Assembly: GCA_028280945.1 (NCBI GenBank)
Contig: JANQKV010000026.1
Span: 62,001-126,000, forward strand
DNA from: Opitutaceae bacterium
Lineage (GTDB): Bacteria > Verrucomicrobiota > Verrucomicrobiia > Opitutales > Opitutaceae
Reading direction: 5' to 3'
DNA length: 64,000 bases
Part shown: positions 1 through 7,814 of the stretch, one piece after another
How positions within the stretch are numbered: the stretch's first letter is position 1
How the letters are laid out: each line of letters starts with the position of its first letter
The notes under the pieces: generated by a model
Seen by the model: the letters and a program-made list of their open reading frames with translations, nothing else
The model's database searches: none
Told to the model about the DNA's origin: nothing
Made by a program: the position numbers and the translations under genes

Positions 1-910
1 GCGGCATGACTGCCTCGTCAGTGTGGAGGGTTGCGGTATTGGGCTGGAAAGCGAAACCACCCAAAATCCGGCTCTCGTCGGGAGTGGGATTAACCAGCAG
101 TCTCAGCGCGACATCGGCGTGGGTGGCCATGATGACCTGATCGAACGAACCGGCTTCACCTTCTGAAGTCATGACGATGACCTTGGAGCCGGTGCGCACG
201 ATGCGGGTGGCGGCGCGACCTACGTGAATGCGTTCCTTGAAGGGCTCGATCATGCGCTGCACGTATTCGCGACTGCCGCCGTCCAGAGTCCACCATTGGT
301 GCTGGGTGTGCAAACCCAAGAAACCGTGGTTGTGAAAGAACCGCAGCAACGCACTGGCGGGGAACGACAACATCTTCTCCGGCGGTGTGCTCCACACCGC
401 CGAGCTCATCGGCACGAGGTAGAGGTTGAAGAAGTCCTCGCCGTAACCCCGTTCGCGCACGTAGTCGGCCAGCGAGACGGTGCGCAGGCGTTCGTTGTCG
501 AGGTTTTCGATCGCCTCCTTGTTGAAGCGGTTCACCGCCAGCAGCATCTTGATGAAGCGCAGGTTGAAGATGTTTTTGCGCTGCGCAAAAAGGTGATTGA
601 GCGAGGAGCCGCTCCATTCGAGTCCGCTCTCGTCGTCGCGTACCGAGAATGACATCGAGGTCATCTTGGTGGGCACTTTAAACTCGGCGAACAACCGGCA
701 GAGGTGCGGGTAGGTCTCATGGTTGAAGACCATAAATCCGGTATCGATGGGCACTTGGCGTCCGGTGCCGGTCTCCTCGGCATCAACCGTGTTGGCGTGC
801 CCGCCGATGTGGGCATCCGACTCGAAAACCACAATGTCGTGATGGCGGTGCAAAAAGTGGGCACAGCCGAGTCCGGAGATCCCGGAGCCGATGATGGCGA
901 TGCGGGCCAT
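1..910 (-). CDS. FAD-dependent amine-oxidase-like oxidoreductase (3' end outside window)
   Basis: The reading frame starts at the ATG complementary to 908-910 and runs off the left edge, so the C-terminus is missing. The N-terminus reads MARIAIIGSGISGLGCAHFL, a dinucleotide-binding GxGxxG fold, followed by VVFESDAHIGGHANTV, typical of flavin-containing amine oxidases of the COG2907 type. Family knowledge: such proteins often sit with desaturases, DUF1365 and cyclopropane-fatty-acid synthases, and probably oxidise or desaturate lipid chains. The stop of the upstream fatty-acid desaturase is only 8 nt away, so the two genes are probably co-transcribed. The exact reaction is unknown. Confidence 0.85.
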   Translation of the reverse strand, partial: MARIAIIGSGISGLGCAHFLHRHHDIVVFESDAHIGGHANTVDAEETGTGRQVPIDTGFMVFNHETYPHLCRLFAEFKVPTKMTSMSFSVRDDESGLEWSGSSLNHLFAQRKNIFNLRFIKMLLAVNRFNKEAIENLDNERLRTVSLADYVRERGYGEDFFNLYLVPMSSAVWSTPPEKMLSFPASALLRFFHNHGFLGLHTQHQWWTLDGGSREYVQRMIEPFKERIHVGRAATRIVRTGSKVIVMTSEGEAGSFDQVIMATHADVALRLLVNPTPDESRILGGFAFQPNTATLHTDEAVMP

Positions 911-918
911 GAGAGGAA

Positions 919-2121
919 TCAGGCCTCGGGCCGGTTCGAGGCCGCCGTCGTCTTGTCCGCGTCGTTTTCAGCCACCAATTCGGTGACGTCCTTGTGGATT
1001 GCGGGTCCATCGGGTTTCTTCGGCGCTTCGGCCTGCGCGGCATTGACGGCACCGACGGCCAGGGCGGCAGCGGTGGGGACGACCTTTTTCAACGAAGAAC
1101 GGGCGTGCACGTGCTCGGAAGCGGCTGCCGCGGCGACCGTGTTCTCGTGCTCAGCCCGCATGCCTTCTTCCAATACCCGCTTGGGCACGGCTTTGAAGCC
1201 CCAAATGAAGCCGGTCCATGAAAGCATCTTCAGGCCGTAGTAGGTCAGATCGATTTCCCACCAGTAGAAACCGTTGCGGGTCGCGCTTTGGTAGCGGTGG
1301 TGGTTGTTGTGCCAGCCTTCGCCGAGGCAGATGAGCGACAGGATGAAGCTGTTGCGCGAATCATCGTCGGTTTTAAATCGGCGTTTGCCCATGAGGTGGG
1401 CCATGGAGTTGATGCACGACGTGCCGTGGAAGAGGGCGGTGGTGCTGAAGAAGAAACCCCAGACGAGCATCTGCGCGCCGCTGGTGCCAAGCCCGGGAGC
1501 AAAGGCTTCCAGCGCAACACCGACGCCAAAGATCGCCGTGGCAAACAACACCGGCACGATGATGTCGAAGCGGTTGAGAAAGACCAACTCGGGAAACTTC
1601 GCCAAGTCCTTCACCTGTGAATAGTCGGTGGGGAAATTGCGGCGGCTGGTGATCCAGCCGATGTGGGACCACCAGAAACCGTGGACGTGGGGTGAGTGGG
1701 CGTCATGTTCGTCGTCGCTGTGCTTGTGATGGTGACGGTGGTGGTAGGCCCACCAGAGCGGCCCGCGTTGCACCGTGGTGCCTCCCCAGACGGCGAGAAG
1801 GAACTGGCCGATCCGGGAGGTGGAGTAGGTTTTGTGGGAAAAGTAGCGGTGGTAGATGCCGGTGACGGCAAACATCCGTGCAAAGTAAAGGAAAACCGCC
1901 GCGCCTACGGCGAACCAGCTCCAGCCTACGAAGATGACCCCCAGGCAGCCCGCATGCAGCACCACAAACGGCATGACCCGCACCCAATCCACCTTATCGG
2001 GTTCCTGGCGCATTTTTACCGGCCCTTCCGGGCAATAATCAGCGTCAACCCATTGGACCAGAGCGGTGCCAATGCGGCGAAGCAGGGAAGGGCGAGCGGC
2101 GGTGGTGGATTCGGCTGACAT
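919..2121 (-). CDS. Membrane fatty-acid desaturase (acyl-CoA delta-9 type)
   Basis: A 400-residue membrane di-iron desaturase. The three histidine boxes are visible: HRYFSH (first), HRHHHKH (second) and HNNHH (third), separated by hydrophobic segments, as in stearoyl-CoA/delta-9 desaturases. It should introduce a double bond into membrane acyl chains using O2. I start it at MSAES; the open frame continues upstream to 2415, but that extension has no hydrophobic or conserved character and overlaps the neighbouring sulfatase. The last 70 or so residues are Ala/Pro/Glu-rich and low in complexity. It sits 8 nt upstream of the FAD oxidoreductase, which suggests a lipid-modification operon. Confidence 0.93.
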   Translation of the reverse strand: MSAESTTAARPSLLRRIGTALVQWVDADYCPEGPVKMRQEPDKVDWVRVMPFVVLHAGCLGVIFVGWSWFAVGAAVFLYFARMFAVTGIYHRYFSHKTYSTSRIGQFLLAVWGGTTVQRGPLWWAYHHRHHHKHSDDEHDAHSPHVHGFWWSHIGWITSRRNFPTDYSQVKDLAKFPELVFLNRFDIIVPVLFATAIFGVGVALEAFAPGLGTSGAQMLVWGFFFSTTALFHGTSCINSMAHLMGKRRFKTDDDSRNSFILSLICLGEGWHNNHHRYQSATRNGFYWWEIDLTYYGLKMLSWTGFIWGFKAVPKRVLEEGMRAEHENTVAAAAASEHVHARSSLKKVVPTAAALAVGAVNAAQAEAPKKPDGPAIHKDVTELVAENDADKTTAASNRPEA

Positions 2122-2224
2122 GAAAAGCTGGGACGAAATGGCAGTGCGGCGAGCGCCGCAAGCGATTGGATCAACTAATTGGTATGGTGTTGACCGGTAT
2201 TCGTCGGCACAGCCCGATCTGGAT

Positions 2225-3874
2225 TCAGCGCCAATCTTCGCGGTAGTCGCGGAAGGGGGTATCTCGCACTTCTGTGGCCGGATCGTAGCCGGGGTTGGGC
2301 ATCGGAAAGTAGTGAGGGGCGACGTTGGTATCGAGCCAGTCGTGCAATTTGGCAAACAAGGCCTGGGTGCGTCCGGGCTGGGCCGGCGCCAGGTTGGTTC
2401 GCTCGAAGGGATCATTGGCCAGGTCGTGCAGGTAAAGGCGGCCGTGCCAGTCGTGGATTAGCTTCCAATTGCCGTCGAGAATCGCGGAGTGCGGAGTGAG
2501 TTCGAATCCGTCATCGGGGTGGAGAGGGGCGACGTTAAAGGGGTAGTGCCAATAAAAGGTGCGTGGCTCGATGTTGGCCCGGCGCGGACTCCTCATGGTA
2601 TCCGTCAGGCTGATACCGTCCAGATTGACGGGAATCTCCACGCCGGCGAGCTCGAGCAAAGTCGGCATCAAGTCAGCGCAATGGACGCGTTGGTTGCTCC
2701 ATTCCCGGGCGGGCAGTTGTCCCGGCCACGAGATCATGAGCGGCACGCGCACTCCGCCTTCAAACAGCATGGCCTTGCCGCCCTTGAAGGGCGCGTTGTC
2801 GGTGGGGCGCTGGGAGTTGGGTTTGCGGGTCTTCCAGTCGATGCCACCGTTGTCGCTCAGGAAAATCACGATGGTGTTTTCGGCGAGTCCAGTGGATTCA
2901 AGGGTATCGAGCAACAGGCCGACGGACTGGTCGAGCTTGTGCAGCATGGCCGCGTAGATGGCGTGATCGTGGTTGTTCCAGCCGCGGGTGGATTTGGCCG
3001 CATAATAATTGATCAGATCCTGATCCGATTGCAGGGGGGTGTGGACGGCGAAGTGGCAGAGATAGAGAAAAAACGGATCGGGGTCGCCCCCGCGCGATTC
3101 AAGAAAGCGGGCGGCCTGGATTCCCATCGACTCGGTCAATTCCTCGGCGGGCAGTTCGGCGGAGGCATGACCGATTTCCAGTGCGGCCTGCGGCATGTCG
3201 GGGTGGATCAATCGGGTGCGGTTCCAGGCGCGGGACCAGTTGAAGTAAGGTGAACCGCCCGCATCGAGCCAATCCAGGGTGGTGAATCCGTGAGCCGCAG
3301 GGCCATGTTCGGTGGCACCGTGCCCGCCAAGGTGCCATTTGCCGATGAAGTAGCTTTCATGGTCGGGCAGCGCTTCGGCCAGGGTGAGCACGTCGTGGCC
3401 ATCGGCCGCGTTGCCCGAAGGCAGGGCCGTTTGGGAAGAGCCGTTGATCCACGCCTGGGGCAGACTGATGTTGTCGCCCCAGTAGATGGCATCGTGGGTA
3501 CGGCGACCGGGAGGCGGTGCTTGGTTTTGGTTGTAGTAGGTTTCCACCCGACCCGGGGTGGCGGTGGTGAAACCGAGCCGCGCGGGATTAAGACCGGTGA
3601 GAATCGAGGCCCGGGTGGGGGAGCAAAGCTGTGCGGCGTAGGCGTGACGAAAGGCTGTGCCGCGGGCCACGAGGCGGTCGAGGTTGGGGGTCTCATAATA
3701 TTGCTCGACTGCCGGAGTGCCGGTGAATGCTTCGGCGTAGGCATTGATGTCCATGATGCCGAGATCATCGGCCAGGATCACCACAATGTTCGGTGGCCCC
3801 GCGGCCGAAACGCCGAGGATCCCGAGCACCGATGCCACGGCGGGAGCGACTATTCTGCGGAGGGATCCCACCAT
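2225..3874 (-). CDS. Secreted sulfatase 1 (S1 family)
   Basis: A 549-residue alkaline-phosphatase-superfamily sulfatase. The signal peptide covers about residues 1-25 (start MVGSLRRIV), followed by NIVVILADDLG with the metal-binding Asp pair at 36-37. The formylglycine motif CSPTR is at Cys84, and GKWHLGG and FLSDNGG follow. It should hydrolyse sulfate esters of a polysaccharide or oligosaccharide outside the cytoplasm. The start overlaps the 3' end of the upstream sulfatase by 25 nt, so translation is probably coupled. The open frame extends further upstream to 4042, but that part only shadows the neighbour. The substrate cannot be read from the sequence. Confidence 0.93.
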   Translation of the reverse strand: MVGSLRRIVAPAVASVLGILGVSAAGPPNIVVILADDLGIMDINAYAEAFTGTPAVEQYYETPNLDRLVARGTAFRHAYAAQLCSPTRASILTGLNPARLGFTTATPGRVETYYNQNQAPPPGRRTHDAIYWGDNISLPQAWINGSSQTALPSGNAADGHDVLTLAEALPDHESYFIGKWHLGGHGATEHGPAAHGFTTLDWLDAGGSPYFNWSRAWNRTRLIHPDMPQAALEIGHASAELPAEELTESMGIQAARFLESRGGDPDPFFLYLCHFAVHTPLQSDQDLINYYAAKSTRGWNNHDHAIYAAMLHKLDQSVGLLLDTLESTGLAENTIVIFLSDNGGIDWKTRKPNSQRPTDNAPFKGGKAMLFEGGVRVPLMISWPGQLPAREWSNQRVHCADLMPTLLELAGVEIPVNLDGISLTDTMRSPRRANIEPRTFYWHYPFNVAPLHPDDGFELTPHSAILDGNWKLIHDWHGRLYLHDLANDPFERTNLAPAQPGRTQALFAKLHDWLDTNVAPHYFPMPNPGYDPATEVRDTPFRDYREDWR

Positions 3875-5187
3875 GCATCGAGTTGGCTGGCCAAGTCGCG
3901 GACTCGATCGGGGTATTGGGCGGCGACGTTGGTGGTTTCGTAGGGATCGGTCTCGAGGTTGAACAGCTCGAAGCGGTGTTTGCTTTGGGCGTTCATGGGG
4001 TCGTCGGTGGGGCGGTCGGTTTCGTTGACGAGGAGTTTCCAAACGTCGTCAATGATCCAGCGGGTGAGCAAGCTACCGGGGGGATGATTGGTATCGTGGA
4101 AGTGGTGCAGATAGCGTTCGCCGGTAATGGCAGTGCGGGCGGCCAGGGCCGGTGTATCCGTGAGGTTGATACCGGACAACTCCGGCGGAACGCCGGTGTC
4201 GAGCAGTGCTGCCAGGGTGGGCCAGAGGTCAATCGTGCTGGCGAGGTGGGTGCGCTCCATGCGCGGCTCGAGATGACCGGGCCATCCGACCATGATCGGG
4301 GTGCGCACGCCGGCCTCGTAGGCGGTGCGCTTGGACCGGGAGTCGTATTTGTTGATGTTGTCCGGTTGTTGGATCCAGCCGTTGTCGCACCAGTAGAGCA
4401 CGATGGTGTTTTCGAGTCCGCCGTAGGTTGTGGTAAGTTCGCGCAAATTGCCGATGGTTTGATCGAACCATTCGACGCAGGCCCAGTAACGGGCGATGGC
4501 TTCGGTGGGGGCCAGCGGCAGATATTTGGCCAGCAGGTCTTCGGGGGGAGTATGCGGCGCGTGGGGCAAAAACGGCGCATACCAAACCATCCACGGTTTA
4601 TCGGCGTCACGGGCCTCCTGCATTACGTCTTCGATCGGCTGCAGGCCGTGCCGGCCAATCGTGAGGCCCTTGTCACCGTGGCGGCCGCGGGGCGGCTTTG
4701 CCGTGGTCATGGCATGAGTGAAGTCGGCCGTGACCTTGGGGTCGGCTTCCCACCATTTGCCGGTTTGCAGGGTCAGATACCCCTTGGCGGTGAGTTGCTG
4801 GATGAAGTTGGGGAAGCGTTGGAAGTTGGCGACCACCTCCTCGTAACGAGGCAGGGTTTCAGGGTAATTGCGGCCCCTTTGCGGATTGATATCGGTGCCG
4901 GGCAAAAGCGGGTCGTTGCCGATCACGCCATGTTCGTGGGGAAAGCGTCCCGTGACCATGGTGGCGAGTGACGGGCGGCAGAGCGGCACCGGAGTGTAGC
5001 CACGGGTGAACGTGATGCTTTCGGCGGCCAGGCGATCGAGCTCGGGCGTGTTGATGTGCGGATGCCCCATGAAGCCGTAGTCCGTCCAATTGTGGTCGTC
5101 GGAGACGATCACCAAAACGTTGGGTTGGTCGGCCGCCGGGGTGAGGACGGCGGCGACCGACAGCAGCAGCAACCCCCAACGGCGCAT
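3850..5187 (-). CDS. Secreted sulfatase 2 (S1 family, atypical CRPSL motif)
   Basis: A 445-residue sulfatase starting at MRRWGLLLLSV, with a signal peptide to about residue 19. NVLVIVSDDHNW carries the metal-binding Asp pair. The maturation site at Cys70 reads C-R-P-S-L-A, so the Arg of the CxPxR consensus is replaced by Leu. Other core motifs are kept: GKWWEADP, and YWCDNGW, where WCDN replaces the usual FSDN. It is the middle gene of a three-sulfatase operon: its ATG overlaps the upstream stop in TGATG, and its 3' end overlaps sulfatase 1 by 25 nt. Function as a sulfatase is likely; maturation efficiency is uncertain because of the motif. Confidence 0.9.
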   Translation of the reverse strand: MRRWGLLLLSVAAVLTPAADQPNVLVIVSDDHNWTDYGFMGHPHINTPELDRLAAESITFTRGYTPVPLCRPSLATMVTGRFPHEHGVIGNDPLLPGTDINPQRGRNYPETLPRYEEVVANFQRFPNFIQQLTAKGYLTLQTGKWWEADPKVTADFTHAMTTAKPPRGRHGDKGLTIGRHGLQPIEDVMQEARDADKPWMVWYAPFLPHAPHTPPEDLLAKYLPLAPTEAIARYWACVEWFDQTIGNLRELTTTYGGLENTIVLYWCDNGWIQQPDNINKYDSRSKRTAYEAGVRTPIMVGWPGHLEPRMERTHLASTIDLWPTLAALLDTGVPPELSGINLTDTPALAARTAITGERYLHHFHDTNHPPGSLLTRWIIDDVWKLLVNETDRPTDDPMNAQSKHRFELFNLETDPYETTNVAAQYPDRVRDLASQLDAWWDPSAE

Positions 5188-6674
5188 CAGATGCCCTCCT
5201 CGATTTCGGGGATCGGATCGGTGGGCAGGATTTCGGTGCCTTCCCAAAATACGCGAGTGTCCTGATATTCGAGCAGGCGCGCCCGGCTGAAGGGAGCAGG
5301 TGGGGCGTTATAGGGGGGAATCCAGCGAACGAGCTCCGCTTTCTTGGCGGCATGGACCGGGTCGTCGGCCAGGTTGTGCCACTCGTGGGGATCCTCGGCC
5401 ATGTAGTAAAGCTCCTCGCTGCCGTCGGCATAGCGGATGTAGCGCCAGTCTTCGGTGCGCACGGTATTGTTGCTGGCGTTGTGCGTCGTGATGGCGGGCC
5501 AGGGACGCGGGGCATCGGCGTCGGCGAGTTGGGGGGTAAGGCTGTGACCCTCGAGACCTTCCGGACCTTCGAGTCTCGCGAGCTCAACGAGCGTTGGGTA
5601 GATATCCAGCAGTTCCGCCGGCGAGGTGACGTGGCCGTGCTCGATCTCCGGGCCAGCAAAAATGAGCGGCACACGGGTCGAACGGTCCCAGAGGGTGTTC
5701 TTGCCGGTGATGCGTTTCTCGCCGAGGTGCCAACCGTGGTCGGACCAGAGCACCACGATGGTATTGTCGGCCTTGCCGCTTGCTTCCAGGGCGTCAAGCA
5801 GGCGTCCGACTTGCGCATCCACAAAGCTGATCGAAGCGAGATAGGAGCGGACGAGGTTCACCCATTGGTCGTCGGCCTCAAGATAGTCGAGGCGCGGCTC
5901 GGGCAATTTCCAATGCAGGTGCCAGGAGGCGCGGGGCGTGTCCTCGCGATCGCCGCGCAAGACGGGCGGCAACTGCAGGGTTTCTTCCGGGTAAAGATCG
6001 AACCAATGCTGGGAAGCGTAGCAGGGCACGTGCGGTCGGCCGAAACCCACGGCATAAAAAAACGGGGTCTCGGAATCCTGGTCCTTTTCAGCGAGAAGTT
6101 TTTCGACGCCCCACGTTGCGATGATGTAATCCTGTTGTTCGGCGTCGGTTTCGGGGAAGACCCCCCAGTCGACCAAAGGATGGGGCGCCGGGGTATCCAC
6201 GAATTTTTCCTCCGGGAAGGGCCCGAACGTGTTGGGCGGGCCATACTCATCGAACTCCGCGGCTCGATACTTCTCAGGCGGGTAAACGTGGTAGATCTTG
6301 CCGGCTGTGCCGGTGCGATAGCCCGCTTTCTTAAACGTTTGGGGCAGGGTTTCAAGGTCCGCGAGATTGGGCACGCTGCGAAACCACGGCGCCAGGGCAT
6401 AGATACCGGTCGTGCCGGGTCGACGGCCGGTCATGAGGCTCGTGCGCGAGGAATTGCACAGCGGGGTTTGGCAGTGCGCGTTGGCAAAGGTGGTGCCGCG
6501 CGCGGCCAGACGATCCATGTGCGGCGTCTGGACCTGAGGGTGGCCGCCAAGCGGCTCGATCCAGTCGTTCAAATCGTCCAATGCGATCATGAGCACATTC
6601 GGTCGATCGGTGGCGCCAAGCGGGGTTGCCAGTCCCGCTGCCAACAGAATCAGGGGTAGAAACAATCGATTCAT
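5187..6674 (-). CDS. Secreted sulfatase 3 (iduronate-2-sulfatase-like, CNSSR motif)
   Basis: A 495-residue sulfatase with a signal peptide (MNRLFLPLILLAAGLATPLG). NVLMIALDDLNDW and PLCNSSRTSLMTG around Cys73 resemble the iduronate-2-sulfatase-like branch. The maturation motif is C-N-S-S-R, with Ser where the consensus has Pro. VLWSDHGWHLGEK lies in the second half, again typical of this branch. It is the first gene of the leftward sulfatase operon and is separated by 126 nt from the divergent araC-type regulator. A hydrolytic role on sulfated sugars is inferred from the family; a sulfated uronic acid or rhamnose residue would fit the neighbouring rhamnosidases but is not shown. Confidence 0.92.
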   Translation of the reverse strand: MNRLFLPLILLAAGLATPLGATDRPNVLMIALDDLNDWIEPLGGHPQVQTPHMDRLAARGTTFANAHCQTPLCNSSRTSLMTGRRPGTTGIYALAPWFRSVPNLADLETLPQTFKKAGYRTGTAGKIYHVYPPEKYRAAEFDEYGPPNTFGPFPEEKFVDTPAPHPLVDWGVFPETDAEQQDYIIATWGVEKLLAEKDQDSETPFFYAVGFGRPHVPCYASQHWFDLYPEETLQLPPVLRGDREDTPRASWHLHWKLPEPRLDYLEADDQWVNLVRSYLASISFVDAQVGRLLDALEASGKADNTIVVLWSDHGWHLGEKRITGKNTLWDRSTRVPLIFAGPEIEHGHVTSPAELLDIYPTLVELARLEGPEGLEGHSLTPQLADADAPRPWPAITTHNASNNTVRTEDWRYIRYADGSEELYYMAEDPHEWHNLADDPVHAAKKAELVRWIPPYNAPPAPFSRARLLEYQDTRVFWEGTEILPTDPIPEIEEGI

Positions 6675-6800
6675 GGGACGACACCAAAGAACCAGTGTTC
6701 AGGACGGATTGCACCCTCAAAAGAATGCAAGAATTGCCAAGCATACAAAAAATGCATTTTTAGATTTATCGTTCAGTTTGACGGTAATAAGTGTAGAGGC
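6675..6800. promoter_or_regulatory. Divergent intergenic region, likely AraC-controlled, with AT-rich palindrome
   Basis: This stretch separates the leftward sulfatase operon from the rightward araC-GH78-GH106 operon. It is markedly AT-rich for this genome. It contains a perfect 14-bp palindrome, AAAAATGCATTTTT at 6748-6761, and TTGACG at 6778-6783, which could be a -35 hexamer for the rightward operon. A divergent promoter pair controlled by the adjacent regulator is the simplest reading. No transcription start can be fixed from sequence alone. Confidence 0.4.
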
Positions 6801-7814
6801 GTGATATTTCATCAGCTTAGGCCCTCAATTGATTCAAATCTTGATCACGCTACCGGTTTCCCCGCCGGTTCCAGACCCCCGACCAGGAACTTGAATTCTA
6901 CCCCTGATTTCCTGACCTACAGTCCGATTCCGCCCGACGCTGACGTCTGGGGGCTGGCCATTGTGGGAAGCGGTCGGGCGGTCATCCAACCGCGCACGCC
7001 GTATCCGCCCCAAGGCCATGGCGAGGGCCATGCGTTTACGTGGCAAACCGGTCGTGTGCTCGGGGCTTATCAGTTGGTCTACATCGCGGAAGGCAGCGGT
7101 GAATTTGAATCCAAACCCACCGGTCGCGTCATGGTGAATTCGGGCTCGGTGATCATGTTGTTTCCCGGGGTGTGGCATCGCTATCGGCCGGATGTGCGCA
7201 CGGGATGGACGGAACTCTGGGTGGAATATGTCGGGCCGACGGCGGATCGCCTGCTAAACGGCGGAGTTTTCAGCGACCAACACCCGATCGTGGAGCTGCG
7301 ACGCAACGAGGAATTTCGTGTGACCCTCGATTCCATTCATCAACGTGTCCTCCAACCTTCTCCGGGATTCGACGCGGAGGCGGGGTCGATCGGGCTGCAG
7401 TTGCTCGCCCGGCTGGCGGAGGAGCGTCGGGGATGCGCGGCTGAGTTGCCGCTCGACACCGCCATCGCCCGGGCCGAGCGCATTCTGGTGGAGCATTTGC
7501 ATGACCCGCCGCCCATGCCGGCGGTTGCCGCCGAGCTCGGGCTCGCCTACTCGTATTTTCGCCGGGAGTTCAAGCAACGCACCGGCTTTTCTCCCCGGCA
7601 TTATTTGCAGCGACTTCGGTTGGAGAAAGCCCGCCGGCTCATGGGCACCACCGCCGAGCCCATCAAGTCGATTGCGGATCGACTGGGCTTCAATTCACCC
7701 TTCCATCTCTCCAGCGCCTTTAAGAAGGAGTTTGATATCTCCCCGCAACATTGGCGGCGGGCGATGATGCAGCGCCGCGAATCCCGCCCGCCTTTTCAGC
7801 AGGAAACCCCCTGA
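6801..7814 (+). CDS. AraC-family transcriptional regulator
   Basis: A 337-residue protein read from a GTG start at 6801. The start is uncertain, since the first 45 or so residues are low in complexity and a -10-like element overlaps them. Residues of roughly 50-170 form a cupin-like sensor domain (GEFESKPTGRVMVNSGSVIM, then PGVWHRYRP). The C-terminal 100 residues are a double helix-turn-helix AraC domain with YSYFRREFKQRTGFSPRHYL and the second helix region IADRLGFNSPFHLSSAFKKE. Its stop overlaps the GH78 start in TGATG, so it is the first gene of the rhamnosidase operon. It probably senses a sugar released from the polysaccharide and activates both divergent operons. Confidence 0.92.
   Translation: MIFHQLRPSIDSNLDHATGFPAGSRPPTRNLNSTPDFLTYSPIPPDADVWGLAIVGSGRAVIQPRTPYPPQGHGEGHAFTWQTGRVLGAYQLVYIAEGSGEFESKPTGRVMVNSGSVIMLFPGVWHRYRPDVRTGWTELWVEYVGPTADRLLNGGVFSDQHPIVELRRNEEFRVTLDSIHQRVLQPSPGFDAEAGSIGLQLLARLAEERRGCAAELPLDTAIARAERILVEHLHDPPPMPAVAAELGLAYSYFRREFKQRTGFSPRHYLQRLRLEKARRLMGTTAEPIKSIADRLGFNSPFHLSSAFKKEFDISPQHWRRAMMQRRESRPPFQQETP

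Noticed and set aside
2122..2415. N-terminal extension of the desaturase up to 2415
   Set aside because: It would overlap sulfatase 1 and adds Thr/Pro/Arg-rich sequence without hydrophobic or conserved features.
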